From positions 1 through 64,000 of the forward strand of contig CAJTNY010000002.1 of assembly GCA_910577875.1 (NCBI GenBank): DNA of 64,000 nt, in the 5' to 3' direction. Shown one piece after another: positions 1 to 8,204 of this stretch. Both the position numbers and the translations under genes were made by a program. Source of the DNA: an uncultured Christensenella sp. GTDB taxonomy: Bacteria; Bacillota; Clostridia; Christensenellales; Borkfalkiaceae. Numbering within the stretch: position 1 is the stretch's first letter; each line of letters opens with the position of its first letter. A model generated the notes under the pieces. The model did no database searches, had not been told where the DNA came from, and worked only from the letters and a program-made list of their open reading frames with translations.

Positions 1-49
1 GGGGGGGGGGTATAATAGAATGGAAAGTTTTTTGCAAAAGGAGAAAGAA

Positions 50-823
50 ATGCAGGAAATACTCAAAGTCGAGAGTTTAACCAAAACGTTTAAACTGTCG
101 CGCAAACAACAGAAATTACAGAGAACCGACCGTCCGATAAAGGTTGCGGTCGACAATTTATCGTTCACGGCGCACCGCGGTGAAATTTTCGGTTTGCTCG
201 GACCAAACGGCGCAGGCAAAACCACGACGCTGAGAATGCTTGCTACGCTTATAAAACCCGATAGCGGCGATGCATTTATAGACGGTCATAGCGTAGTTTT
301 CGAAGAGAACGAAGTGCGCAAAAAAATAGGTTTTTTAACCAGCGAATTAAAACTCGAAGAATTTTTTACGCCCAATTATCTTTTTAGCTTTTTCAGCGAA
401 CTGTACGGTGTGGATAAGTCTACTTCTGAACAGAGAAAACGTGACTTATTCTCCAAATTCGGGATAAACGAATTTGCGGAAGTAAAGCTTGCAAATCTTT
501 CCACGGGTATGAAACAAAAAGTTTCGCTCGTCATTTCCATTGTTCACGACCCCGATTTCATCATTTTCGACGAACCTACAAACGGTCTCGACGTATTAAC
601 GGCGAAAGTCGTCACCGATTTTTTGCAGGAGCTTAAATCCGAGGGTAAAACAATCATACTGTCCACACATATTTTCAGTTTGGTTGAGAAGCTTTGCGAC
701 AGAGTCGGTGTCATAATCGACGGAAAACTTATTGCACTCGATACGCTTGAAAATCTTACGGCTGAAAAAAATCTCGAAGATAAGTTTTTCGAACTCTACG
801 ACCTTTCGGGAGGAAAAATATGA
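50..823 (+). CDS. natA: ABC transporter ATPase, NatA-like
   Basis: This is the cytoplasmic ATP-binding subunit of an ABC-2 exporter; the closest family I recognise is NatA of the NatAB Na+ extrusion system. Visible motifs are Walker A GPNGAGKT (about residues 51-58), signature LSTGMK (150-155), Walker B IIFDEP (171-176) and the switch His in STHIF (207), so it should be active. I place the start at ATG 50 because AAAAGGAG lies six bases upstream; an in-frame ATG at 20 has no ribosome site and falls just after a TATAAT (11-16) that looks like the -10 box. Length is 257 aa. The 3' end overlaps the permease gene by four bases (ATGA). The substrate is inferred from family resemblance only. Confidence 0.85.
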   Translation: MQEILKVESLTKTFKLSRKQQKLQRTDRPIKVAVDNLSFTAHRGEIFGLLGPNGAGKTTTLRMLATLIKPDSGDAFIDGHSVVFEENEVRKKIGFLTSELKLEEFFTPNYLFSFFSELYGVDKSTSEQRKRDLFSKFGINEFAEVKLANLSTGMKQKVSLVISIVHDPDFIIFDEPTNGLDVLTAKVVTDFLQELKSEGKTIILSTHIFSLVEKLCDRVGVIIDGKLIALDTLENLTAEKNLEDKFFELYDLSGGKI

Positions 824-1968
824 AAAACATCTGGACTATTATAAAGAAAGAGTTTTCCCGCTTTTTCAAAGACAAGCGAATGGTTATAGCCGTTTTTTTG
901 CCCGGCTTGATGATTTATCTTTTATATTCCGTGCTCGGTTCGGTGGTAACCGACGTTATAGACAAGCCGACTCAGGACGGTCAGAAATTTACCGCTTACG
1001 TGGAAAATATGCCGTCGGACGAAAAACTGTCCGCTACCTTGAATTTTATCCTTAAAATCGATACTGAAACGACGGGGGAGGAAGCGCAGAATAAAGTTTC
1101 GGACGGAACTCTCGATTTGGCGATAATTTTCCCCGAAAACTTCGACAGCGCTTTAAACGGCTCCGTAACGGGAATTCCCGATATTAAAATTTATTTCAAT
1201 TCTTCCGTTGATACTTCGAATGCCGGTTATTTGGCTGTTACGTCGGTTCTTGAAACTTTTAAAAATCCCGCGTTCAGCATAAATACGGGCGGTGGAGCGG
1301 ATTTGGCCGGCGAGCGCGAATCCGCTGGCAAAATACTTGCAATGCTTATGCCTATGCTGATGTTTTCTCTGCTTGCGTCCGCTGGAATGTCGGTCGCGCC
1401 GGAAGCCATTGCGGGCGAAAAGGAGAGGGGGACTATGGCTACAATGCTCATTACCCCGATAAAACGCTGGCAGCTCGCCGTCGGAAAGATTCTAAGTCTT
1501 ACCTGTTTTGCGATACTGAGCGGACTTTCGAGCTTTTTGGGGGTAATTCTGTCTTTGCCGAAGTTAGTCGGAGGTTTTATAGGCGGAGAAACGGCGGCGT
1601 TCTATTCCGCAGGCGATTACTTTATGATACTCGGACTGATTATATCGGTAGTACTCGTAATGATTTCGGCTTTTTCGGTGCTGTCGGCTTTTGCAAAGAG
1701 CGTAAAAGAATCGGGGTCTATGATAGCTCCCCTTATGATAGTCATAATTTTGCTCGGTATGTTCTCGATGTTTATATCTTCGCCGTCCGTCGGACTGTAC
1801 GCGATACCGCTTCTCGGCAGCGGACTTGCGATGGCGTCGATTATGACTTTCTCTATAACTCCGCTTGCGTTTGTGCTTTCGGTAATTTCAAATTTGGTTG
1901 TTGCCGCCGCCCTGATAACGGTGCTTAGCTTTATGTTTAAAAGTGAAAAGATAATGTTCGGTAAATAA
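820..1968 (+). CDS. natB: ABC-2 type permease, NatB-like
   Basis: This is the membrane subunit paired with the upstream ATPase. The 382-aa protein has one N-terminal transmembrane helix (about 20-42), a large external domain (about 43-165) and a C-terminal bundle of five or six helices. That is the usual NatB/ABC-2 layout, and the length is close to Bacillus NatB. The conserved EKERGTM stretch after the first helix of the bundle is typical of ABC-2 permeases. It is translationally coupled to natA and ends just before a strong hairpin. The exported substrate (Na+, drug or peptide) cannot be told from sequence. Confidence 0.82.
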   Translation: MKNIWTIIKKEFSRFFKDKRMVIAVFLPGLMIYLLYSVLGSVVTDVIDKPTQDGQKFTAYVENMPSDEKLSATLNFILKIDTETTGEEAQNKVSDGTLDLAIIFPENFDSALNGSVTGIPDIKIYFNSSVDTSNAGYLAVTSVLETFKNPAFSINTGGGADLAGERESAGKILAMLMPMLMFSLLASAGMSVAPEAIAGEKERGTMATMLITPIKRWQLAVGKILSLTCFAILSGLSSFLGVILSLPKLVGGFIGGETAAFYSAGDYFMILGLIISVVLVMISAFSVLSAFAKSVKESGSMIAPLMIVIILLGMFSMFISSPSVGLYAIPLLGSGLAMASIMTFSITPLAFVLSVISNLVVAAALITVLSFMFKSEKIMFGK

Positions 1969-1974
1969 AGAAAA

Positions 1975-2005
1975 CCGCCCGCGCTAATTAAGCGCGGGCG
2001 GAAAA
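1975..2005. terminator. Bidirectional hairpin terminator
   Basis: A perfect 10-bp GC-rich stem (CCGCCCGCGC with GCGCGGGCGG) encloses a 7-base loop and is flanked by A/T runs on both sides. It ends natAB on the plus strand and backs up the SRP RNA on the minus strand. A terminator with a related CCCGCGCTTAA arm occurs near 16570. Confidence 0.8.
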
Positions 2006-2016
2006 TTTTCAAAAAA

Positions 2017-2281
2017 CTGTGCAGTCTTTTTTGCCGGAATAAGCCGAAGCGTAAGTTTTACAGGTAGCTCCTCCAAAGCTACCTTATGGCACACCGAATA
2101 AGCTGTTTAGTGCTGCTATATCCCTATCCTGACACGGTTCGCAGCGTTCGGTTGCATAAGACCTTGGTATCAACACTCCTTATAAAACGCGGCCTTCCAC
2201 TTATTCCGTCGGGAAAGACGTTCGGTCCTGCTATAGCGGATTGCAGGTACAGGGCACCGCTAACTCCCCACTTAGCACAGT
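2017..2281 (-). ncRNA. ffs: Signal recognition particle RNA, large (Alu-containing) type
   Basis: The minus strand carries the conserved SRP helix 8 core, GTCAGG...AGCAGCACTAA, around 2108-2133. The apical loop is GGGA (complement of 2121-2124) rather than the more common GGAA. Upstream is the clostridial Alu-domain signature GGGGAGTTAGCGGTGCCCTG followed by CCTGCAATCCGCTATAGCAGG. The 5' end CTGTGC (complement of 2275-2280) pairs with 3' GCACAG (complement of 2017-2022), and six T follow, giving about 265 nt. This RNA works with Ffh to target membrane proteins. The open reading frame at 2086-2340 overlaps this RNA and is not a gene. Confidence 0.93.
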
Positions 2282-2287
2282 ACAGCT

Positions 2288-2316
2288 ATTTTAACAGAAA
2301 AATTACGGTTTGGCAA
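2288..2316 (-). promoter_or_regulatory. Promoter of SRP RNA
   Basis: Reading on the minus strand, -35 TTGCCA (2311-2316), a 17-base spacer and -10 TAAAAT (2288-2293) put transcription start near 2281, matching the predicted RNA 5' end. Confidence 0.8.
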
Positions 2317-2336
2317 GCAACTTTGCAAGGTTTTAT

Positions 2337-2365
2337 TTGACAAATTTAAGTCTATATTTTAGAAT
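2337..2365 (+). promoter_or_regulatory. Promoter of mrp
   Basis: Consensus -35 TTGACA (2337-2342), exactly 17 bases, and -10 TAGAAT (2360-2365). It lies back to back with the SRP RNA promoter. Confidence 0.78.
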
Positions 2366-2391
2366 ATAGTAGAATTTTAAAGGAGTGTAAT

Positions 2392-3222
2392 ATGTCTGAT
2401 AATTGTTCCCACGATTGTTCTTCGTGTTCCTCGAACTGTTCTTCCCGCGAGAAAAAGAGTTTGATAAAAAAACCTCACGAATTCAGCGATATAAAAAAAG
2501 TAATTGCGGTAGTCAGCGGTAAAGGCGGTGTAGGCAAATCGATGACCTGCGCGCTTTTGGCGTCAGCGGCTCAGAACAAAGGAAAAGTAACGGCCATAAT
2601 GGATGCGGATATTACCGGACCTTCGATACCCCGTATGTTCGGTGTAACCGAGCACGCAACAGGAAATGAGAACGGAATACTTCCCGTAGTCACAGACGGC
2701 GGTATCCAGTTAATTTCAATGAACGTTCTTTTAGATAACGAGGCGGAGCCTGTTGTCTGGCGGGGTTCTCTCATTTCCGGTACGGTTCAGCAATTCTGGA
2801 CGGACGTAATCTGGACGGGAGTAGATTATATGTTTATAGATATGCCCCCCGGAACCGGCGACGTTCCTCTGACGGTATTCCAGAGCATACCGCTCGACGG
2901 AATTATAATAGTTACAACCCCTCAGGATTTAGTGGGAATGATAGTTAAAAAAGCGGTAAATATGGCGCAGATGATGAATGTTCCGATACTCGGCGTTGTC
3001 GAAAATATGAGCTATATTAAATGCCCCGATTGCGGACGCAAAATATCCGTATTCGGCGAAAGCGGTGTAGATGCTTTCGCTCTGGAAAACGGAATTTCCG
3101 CCGTGGCAAAGCTTCCAATAGACAGAGAGCTTACCAAAGCCGCCGATAACGGAACGCTTGAAAGCTTTGAGAATAATTATCTTTCGGATTTCTTCGATAA
3201 GATATCAAAGAAATTGAAGTGA
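2392..3222 (+). CDS. mrp: Mrp/ApbC/NBP35-family iron-sulfur carrier ATPase
   Basis: This is a cytoplasmic P-loop ATPase of the ParA/MinD superfamily that binds and delivers Fe-S clusters to apo-proteins. Evidence includes the deviant Walker A GKGGVGKS (about 43-50) and the C-terminal CPDC motif (C211, C214), which is the cluster-binding pair in this family. The N-terminus is very Cys-rich (C5, C9, C12, C16), as in NBP35-like members. AAAGGAG lies seven bases before the ATG. It is transcribed alone from its own promoter and closed by a hairpin. Nearby Fe-S users in the window include the radical-SAM protein and the aconitase homologue. Confidence 0.9.
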   Translation: MSDNCSHDCSSCSSNCSSREKKSLIKKPHEFSDIKKVIAVVSGKGGVGKSMTCALLASAAQNKGKVTAIMDADITGPSIPRMFGVTEHATGNENGILPVVTDGGIQLISMNVLLDNEAEPVVWRGSLISGTVQQFWTDVIWTGVDYMFIDMPPGTGDVPLTVFQSIPLDGIIIVTTPQDLVGMIVKKAVNMAQMMNVPILGVVENMSYIKCPDCGRKISVFGESGVDAFALENGISAVAKLPIDRELTKAADNGTLESFENNYLSDFFDKISKKLK

Positions 3223-3237
3223 AAAAGTAACCCCATA

Positions 3238-3277
3238 AAAAATAAGTACCGTCGGTTATGGCGGTACTTATTTTTTT
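3238..3277 (+). terminator. Intrinsic terminator of mrp
   Basis: A stem of about 13 bp (AAAATAAGTACCG with its complement, 3262-3274) is followed by a T run to 3277. Confidence 0.8.
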
Positions 3278-3603
3278 ATTCGTTCTGGAATTGGCAAGCG
3301 GCAACAAGGTTGTCGCCGTAAATTTCTTTTAACTTGTCGTCGATTTTAAAAATTTTTCTCCATAAAACGCCGAATCCCGAAAAAATCAGAGTTCCAGCAA
3401 TGCCGATACCGTAAGCAATAGCCGGACACATAGTAACTTCAAAAAATATGTTTGCCGTATCCGCTTCTGCCGTCCGAACTGATTTCGTGTTCTTTTTCCG
3501 TCGACAAGAAATTCCGGTCGAATGCTTTCTTTTCTAATTTCAAAAGCCATTTATCGCCGGCAAATCCGTGTTAGGATTTGCTTTGTATAAGGTTTCTTCC
3601 CAT
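3276..3603 (-). pseudogene. Decayed small membrane-protein gene
   Basis: A strong ribosome site (complement of 3611-3616, AAGGAG) precedes ATG at 3603, but the frame stops at codon 11. Beyond that TAA the same frame stays open for about 43 codons, then ends in a T6 run. Skipping one T there joins it to a frame encoding VTMCPAIAYGIGIAGTLIF, a hydrophobic helix, and then a charged tail ending in QNE at 3276. The reconstructed product would be about 109 aa with one transmembrane segment. I do not recognise the family. One nonsense codon and one frameshift argue for a pseudogene. Alternatively only the last 51 codons (ATG at 3431) are expressed. Confidence 0.45.
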
Positions 3604-3673
3604 AATTACTCTCCTTGATATAAAAGCTCATCTGTTTACGTGCGGAAAGGGGGGCGGCAAAAAAGAAAAGACG

Positions 3674-3856
3674 TTGTCCGAAATTTTAGGCGGTTCGTCA
3701 TGCGCGGCAGTGGTTTTCGGCGGGCTTACTGTCTATTTTTTAATACGAATATTCAACGGTATATGGCATTCGTTTTTGGTAATTATTATTTTAAGCGCGT
3801 TCGTATGCGCTTTAACCGCAATGATTGCGGAAATCATAATTTGTAAAAAGAAATAA
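3674..3856 (+). CDS. Possible small two-helix membrane protein
   Basis: A 60-codon frame from TTG 3674 encodes two hydrophobic segments, around AAVVFGGLTVYFLI and FLVIIILSAFVCALTAMIAE, with a basic C-terminus (CKKK). The open frame extends upstream to TTG 3578, but that part is not convincing as protein, and a second frame (3640-3846) overlaps it. There is no clear ribosome site or promoter. It faces the decayed gene at 3276-3603 and may be another remnant of the same region. The family is unknown and the start uncertain. Confidence 0.35.
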   Translation: MSEILGGSSCAAVVFGGLTVYFLIRIFNGIWHSFLVIIILSAFVCALTAMIAEIIICKKK

Positions 3857-3859
3857 ATT

Positions 3860-3889
3860 TTAACGGCGGACTAATTTGTCCGCCGTTAA
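3860..3889. terminator. Hairpin between convergent genes
   Basis: A perfect 12-bp stem (TTAACGGCGGAC, 3860-3871, with 3878-3889) has a 6-base loop and includes the stop codon of the minus-strand gene. T runs are weak on both sides, so efficiency is uncertain. Confidence 0.5.
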
Positions 3890-4620
3890 TCGTTATCTCT
3901 TTTCTCGGGCAGAAATTTCCAATACCGCACGGGCATAGAGCGCTTCATTTGCTTCTCGTGAGGGCGTTCGGAAATATTGATAGCTTTATAATATTTCTTC
4001 CAAAGATTTTCAAACGCTTTTTCGTTCTCCGATAATTGTATCTCTGCTTCGCCTGCATAGCAAGTTGTCCAATTTTGTCCGCCGTAAATGCCTGCAATAT
4101 TCCGTTTTATATCGTGAATTACGAACCTTTCCGAACAAAATCTGTCCGCAAAATGTTTCGTAAGCAAATCGGTTATATTATTATCGGGAGAGTATGGCGC
4201 GTACAGGACTCCGCCGTTTGTTTCTATAAACCTTAAAAGCCCTTTTAACCTGTGCGTTTCGCCGTTGACTTTATAAATAATATCGTTTAAATCAATTACT
4301 TCCCGTAAGCTCATATGTTTGATAATCGGCGCTTTGACTTGCATAAGCTTTTTTATATACGCGAATGCGATTTGCTCTTTATTCGGGTCACAGCTTCTTA
4401 AAACGGTTAGAATATTCTCTTCCGCGTCTTTTTCGTATTTGGAAATACCATTGAGAACGCGTTCGCATTTTTCTTTGCTGTAAACCGTGCTGATAATTTC
4501 GCTTCCTAAAGATATCTGAATATTGCTTTTAGAAGTAATTAAGCAGTCACGCTCATTGAACGCGTCGAAGACCGCCGTATAAAAAGCGCAGGGAGAGCCG
4601 TCTGTCAAAAAGATTTTCAT
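3886..4620 (-). CDS. DUF4130 protein, putative DNA metabolism partner of radical SAM protein (TIGR03915 type)
   Basis: I recognise this 244-aa protein as the partner that usually sits next to the radical-SAM protein encoded upstream; the pair is annotated as putative DNA modification/repair. It opens with MKIFLTDGS and has the charged mixed alpha/beta composition of DUF4130 proteins, with no signal peptide or membrane segment, so it should be cytoplasmic. Its ATG overlaps the stop of the radical-SAM gene by four bases, so the two are translationally coupled. The chemistry is unknown. The resemblance of this family to uracil-DNA-glycosylase-linked proteins comes from family naming, not from residues I can assign here. 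Confidence 0.75.
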   Translation of the reverse strand: MKIFLTDGSPCAFYTAVFDAFNERDCLITSKSNIQISLGSEIISTVYSKEKCERVLNGISKYEKDAEENILTVLRSCDPNKEQIAFAYIKKLMQVKAPIIKHMSLREVIDLNDIIYKVNGETHRLKGLLRFIETNGGVLYAPYSPDNNITDLLTKHFADRFCSERFVIHDIKRNIAGIYGGQNWTTCYAGEAEIQLSENEKAFENLWKKYYKAINISERPHEKQMKRSMPVRYWKFLPEKRDND

Positions 4621-5873
4621 ATTTCCCCCGTAATAGCCGAAATTGCGGTGGATGGTTCGGAAAACATTGTAAGCTGTTCGCTTATTTCGTTCGTGCCTGA
4701 AAGTAAAAGCAAGTTTTTAACCTGCGCATAGCAGTCCGAACCGTAAAATTTTCCTTTGCAGGTTATGAAATGTTTCGCTCTTTTTAAAACGATTCGCATT
4801 TTCGCAAGATTGTCGAAATCCAACCTAGCATATCTTCGCGCTTCCGTAATTTTGTACGCGCTTTTCGCTCCTATCCCGGGAACTCTCAAAAGAGTTTCCA
4901 AAGGCGCGTTGTTGATTTCTACGGGGAAGAGATGCATATTTCTCAGGGCCCAGGCGCATTTCGGGTCGTATTCCTGCGAAAGATTTTCGTCCTCGGCGCA
5001 TATTTCGTTCACATCGAACCCGTAAAAGCGTATAAGCCAGTCGGCTTGATATAGTCTGTGCTCTCTCAAAAGTCCTGCACCGACAGAGGGAAGTTTATTG
5101 CTCTGTACTACGGGAACATAGGAAGAGTAGTACACCCTCCGTAAATTCATATTTCGGTACAGCGCTTCGGTGAGTTTTAGAATTTGTCCGTCGGGTTCGG
5201 GCGACGCGCCGATAATCATCTGCGTAGTCTGTCCTGCGGGCAAAACTTTTCCTCTACGTATTTTATTATGTTTGTCATATTCTATGGCTTCGTTAAGGCT
5301 CTTCATAGGCAGTAGCAGGCTTTGTTTCGTCTTCTGTGGCGCAAGCAGTTTAAGCGATTTCTCGCTCGGAAGTTCTACGTTATAACTCATTCTGTCGGCG
5401 ATTTTAGAAGCTTTCATAACAATTCCGCCGTCCGCGTGGGGTATGCCTTTTAAATGAATATAGCCGTTGAAATTATATACGTTTCTCAGCTTGGAAACCG
5501 TTTCCGTCAAAAGTTCCATAGTCTTGTCGGGACTTTCGAACACTGCCGACGACAAGAACAGTCCTTCTATATAATTCCGCTTATAAAAATTTATAACGAG
5601 TTCGCAAATCTCGTCCGGCGTAAGACGGGCTCTTTTTACGTCCGCGCTTCGTCTATTAGGACAGTATTCGCAGTCGTATATGCACTCATTGCTCATAAGT
5701 ATTTTAAGAAGCGAAATACACCTTCCGTCCGGTGTGAACGAATGACATATTCCGCCTGCCGAACCGTTTCCGAGTCCGCCTTTTCTGTTTTGTCTTTTAG
5801 AACCGGAAGAGGAGCAGGATACGTCGTACTTTGCGCTTTCTGTAAGAATTTCAAGTTTTTCTTCGTCTATCAT
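4617..5873 (-). CDS. Radical SAM protein, putative DNA modification/repair (TIGR03916 type)
   Basis: The 418-aa protein has a canonical radical-SAM cluster motif CIYDCEYC (C64, C68, C71), so it should bind a [4Fe-4S] cluster and cleave S-adenosylmethionine. Near residues 325-360 is a helix-hairpin-helix segment (LLRVPGIGAKSAYKI), a common DNA-binding element. Together these fit the TIGR03916 family of putative DNA repair enzymes; the lesion acted on is unknown. It leads a two-gene operon with the DUF4130 gene. The start ATG follows AGGAACGG. A palindrome resembling a Gram-positive LexA box covers the predicted transcription start, which supports a DNA-damage role. Confidence 0.82.
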   Translation of the reverse strand: MIDEEKLEILTESAKYDVSCSSSGSKRQNRKGGLGNGSAGGICHSFTPDGRCISLLKILMSNECIYDCEYCPNRRSADVKRARLTPDEICELVINFYKRNYIEGLFLSSAVFESPDKTMELLTETVSKLRNVYNFNGYIHLKGIPHADGGIVMKASKIADRMSYNVELPSEKSLKLLAPQKTKQSLLLPMKSLNEAIEYDKHNKIRRGKVLPAGQTTQMIIGASPEPDGQILKLTEALYRNMNLRRVYYSSYVPVVQSNKLPSVGAGLLREHRLYQADWLIRFYGFDVNEICAEDENLSQEYDPKCAWALRNMHLFPVEINNAPLETLLRVPGIGAKSAYKITEARRYARLDFDNLAKMRIVLKRAKHFITCKGKFYGSDCYAQVKNLLLLSGTNEISEQLTMFSEPSTAISAITGEI

Positions 5874-5887
5874 AAAACCGTTCCTGA

Positions 5888-5938
5888 ATAAACATATGTT
5901 TATATAGCTATTATAATATGCCGGACGTCCGATGTCAA
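5888..5938 (-). promoter_or_regulatory. Promoter with SOS-like operator for radical-SAM operon
   Basis: Minus strand: -35 TTGACA (5933-5938), 17 bases, -10 TATAAT (5910-5915), a full consensus promoter. The expected +1 is near 5903. It is overlapped by the perfect 16-bp palindrome ATAAACATATGTTTAT (5888-5903), whose core matches AAC-RNRY-GTT of the Bacillus LexA box. A second small palindrome, CGGACGTCCG (5922-5931), sits in the spacer. Confidence 0.7.
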
Positions 5939-5953
5939 CGCTTTTTTTTAAGA

Positions 5954-5982
5954 TTGACTAAAAAAAGCTTTTGTGTTAAACT
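5954..5982 (+). promoter_or_regulatory. Probable promoter of two-component operon
   Basis: -35 TTGACT (5954-5959), 17 bases, -10 TAAACT (5977-5982). The leader to the response regulator ATG is about 75 nt. Confidence 0.55.
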
Positions 5983-6065
5983 AATAAAAAAATTTCACGA
6001 ATATTTCACTGTTATATAAATTTGATTATATACGCAGGAGTTATATTGAACGCAGGAGGATTATT

Positions 6066-6731
6066 ATGAAAGTTCTTATAGTTGACGATGAAGAAATGAT
6101 TCGCGGCGTGCTCAGAGAATATGTAGAGTTTGAGGGAGGAACTGCGTTCGAAGCGTCTGACGGTATGCAGGCTGTAAAGATGTGCCGCGAAGACGACTTC
6201 GATATAATTTTAATGGACGTAATGATGCCGCGCCTAGACGGGTTTTCGGCGGTTAAAGAAATAAAAAAGAATAAGGATATACCCGTAATTATGCTTTCGG
6301 CGAGGAGCGAGGAATACGACAAACTGTTTGGTTTTGAAATAGGGGTTGACGATTACGTTACAAAGCCTTTTTCGCCCAAAGAGGTTATGGCGCGCGTTCA
6401 TGCGGTTTTAAAGCGCAAAAACGGCGAGGAGACAAATAAGGATGTCGTAACGTTCGAGGGGCTTACAATAGATATGGCGGGGCGCAACGTATACGTAGAC
6501 GGTGAAAAGGCGGAGCTTACTCCGAAAGAATATGAAATTCTTTTTTATTTCGTAAAAAACAAGGGTATCGCGCTCACGCGCGAAAAACTTCTTATGGATG
6601 TTTGGGGATTTGATTTTTACGGCGACGACAGGACCGTCGATACGCATATAAAAATGCTTCGTTCCAACTTGAAACAGTACAGAAAATTTATAGTTACTTT
6701 AAGGGGATTGGGATATAAATTTGAAGTCTGA
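6066..6731 (+). CDS. OmpR/PhoB-family response regulator
   Basis: This cytoplasmic transcription regulator has an N-terminal receiver domain (acidic pair D7-D8, phospho-acceptor D51 in ILMDVMMPR, conserved Lys in VTKPFSP) and a C-terminal winged helix of the OmpR type (about 127-221, with the DDRTVDTHI recognition region). AGGAGG is well placed before the ATG. The histidine kinase gene overlaps its 3' end by 11 bases. No target operon is adjacent, so the signal and regulon cannot be read from context. Confidence 0.92.
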   Translation: MKVLIVDDEEMIRGVLREYVEFEGGTAFEASDGMQAVKMCREDDFDIILMDVMMPRLDGFSAVKEIKKNKDIPVIMLSARSEEYDKLFGFEIGVDDYVTKPFSPKEVMARVHAVLKRKNGEETNKDVVTFEGLTIDMAGRNVYVDGEKAELTPKEYEILFYFVKNKGIALTREKLLMDVWGFDFYGDDRTVDTHIKMLRSNLKQYRKFIVTLRGLGYKFEV

Positions 6732-8148
6732 CAGTTTTAAAAAAATCAAAAAACCTCAGAGCATAAATTTCGCGCTTTTGAAACATTTTCTTTTGCTCGC
6801 AGTTCTTTTGATAGTTTTCGTAGAAGTGATTTTCTTTATAGTCGTCGGCAATATTATCGAAGCGCGCGCGAAAGAACGGCTTACGCACGTCGGCAGAGAA
6901 GTGGCGGTTTTTGTCGGAGGTAAAAACGAAGCCGCGATTTCTAACTTTATACGCAGTTTCCGCGAAGAGGGTATAAACGTTTACATTCTGTCGACGGAAG
7001 GTAAAATTCTTCTGCCTGTCGCAGACGACGAGAACGAAGATTTCTGCGACGAAATCGATAGTATAAAAAGACGGCTTGAAAATGTCGGGTTCGGCGGTTC
7101 CGTGATATTTTCCGATAAAAATAATCTGAAATACGCTTCGAGGTTCGGTAATAACGGCGGAACATATCTTTTTGCGACTTATTCGCTCAAAATCATCAAC
7201 GGCGCAAAAAACGTATTGCTTGTCTACTTCGTTGTTTTAGGTATAGTAGTGTTGCTTGTTTCTCTGCTTATATCGTTCGGTATTTCCCAGAAACTATCGT
7301 CGGGAATAAATAATCTTTCAGCGACGGCAGTTCGTTTTTCAAAGGGCGATTACGACGTGAAATTCGCCAACTCGGAGTATCAGGAACTTGCGGATTTGTC
7401 GGATACTCTCAATTCCGTGCGCGATGAGGTTAAAAAGAGTGACGATTTTAAACGGGAACTGCTTGCCAACGTTTCCCACGACTTGAAAACCCCTCTCACA
7501 ATGATAAAGGCTTACGCATCTATGATACGCGAAATTTCGGGCGATAATCCTGAAAAACGCGACAAGCATTTGCAGGTAATCATCGACGAAGCAGACAGGC
7601 TTACGGGACTTGTAAACGATGTTTTAAGCGTTTCGAAAGTAAACTCGCATATGGATGAAATTAATTTCAAAGTCTTTAACCTTACCGAATTTCTTTACGG
7701 TATCATAAACAAATTCGAATATTTGCAGGAAACGCAGGGCTACAATTTAATGGTGGACGTCGGCGCAAGTCTCTACACCCGCGCGGACGAAGAGAAAATA
7801 GGACAGGTCATTTATAATCTCTTGGGTAACGCCGTAAATTATACGGGTGAAGACAAGACTGTTTATATAACTTTAAAACCCAATCTTTCGGGCGACAGAA
7901 TAAAGCTTACTATAAAAGATACGGGCAGAGGAATTGCAAAAGACGAACTTTCTGATATCTGGGACAGGTATTATCGTTTAAAGGAAACTCACAGCCGTCC
8001 CGTAAAAGGCACGGGACTCGGGCTCAACATTGTAAAGGTTATACTGCAAAGCCACTCTTTTGATTTCGGCGTAAACTCCGAACCTGGCAAAGGTTCAGAA
8101 TTCTGGGTCGATTTTCCGTCCGTTCCCGAAGAGATAGAAACTCAATAA
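6721..8148 (+). CDS. Sensor histidine kinase
   Basis: A 475-aa membrane kinase starts at TTG inside the regulator gene. Layout: TM1 about 22-44, an extracellular sensor domain of about 120 residues, TM2 about 168-190, HAMP about 190-243, dimerisation/phosphoacceptor domain with SHDLKTPL (H253), and an ATPase domain with N box LLGNAVNYT, G1 DTGRGI and G2 GTGLGL. All catalytic boxes are present. It should phosphorylate the upstream regulator. The extracellular domain shows no motif that identifies the ligand. Confidence 0.9.
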   Translation: MKSDSFKKIKKPQSINFALLKHFLLLAVLLIVFVEVIFFIVVGNIIEARAKERLTHVGREVAVFVGGKNEAAISNFIRSFREEGINVYILSTEGKILLPVADDENEDFCDEIDSIKRRLENVGFGGSVIFSDKNNLKYASRFGNNGGTYLFATYSLKIINGAKNVLLVYFVVLGIVVLLVSLLISFGISQKLSSGINNLSATAVRFSKGDYDVKFANSEYQELADLSDTLNSVRDEVKKSDDFKRELLANVSHDLKTPLTMIKAYASMIREISGDNPEKRDKHLQVIIDEADRLTGLVNDVLSVSKVNSHMDEINFKVFNLTEFLYGIINKFEYLQETQGYNLMVDVGASLYTRADEEKIGQVIYNLLGNAVNYTGEDKTVYITLKPNLSGDRIKLTIKDTGRGIAKDELSDIWDRYYRLKETHSRPVKGTGLGLNIVKVILQSHSFDFGVNSEPGKGSEFWVDFPSVPEEIETQ

Positions 8149-8153
8149 AATTA

Positions 8154-8197
8154 AAAAACGAAGCTTGCATAATCGGCGGTCTTCGTTTTTTTTCTTT
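8154..8197 (+). terminator. Terminator of two-component operon
   Basis: AAAACGAAG pairs with CTTCGTTTT across a long loop, followed by eight T. Confidence 0.65.
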
Positions 8198-8204
8198 CAT
8201 ACGT

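Noticed and set aside
2086..2340. Open reading frame on the plus strand
   Set aside because: It lies over the SRP RNA and its promoter on the opposite strand and has no ribosome site.
3640..3846. Alternative frame for the small gene near 3.7 kb
   Set aside because: Highly basic, low-quality composition and in conflict with the two-helix frame; neither is certain.
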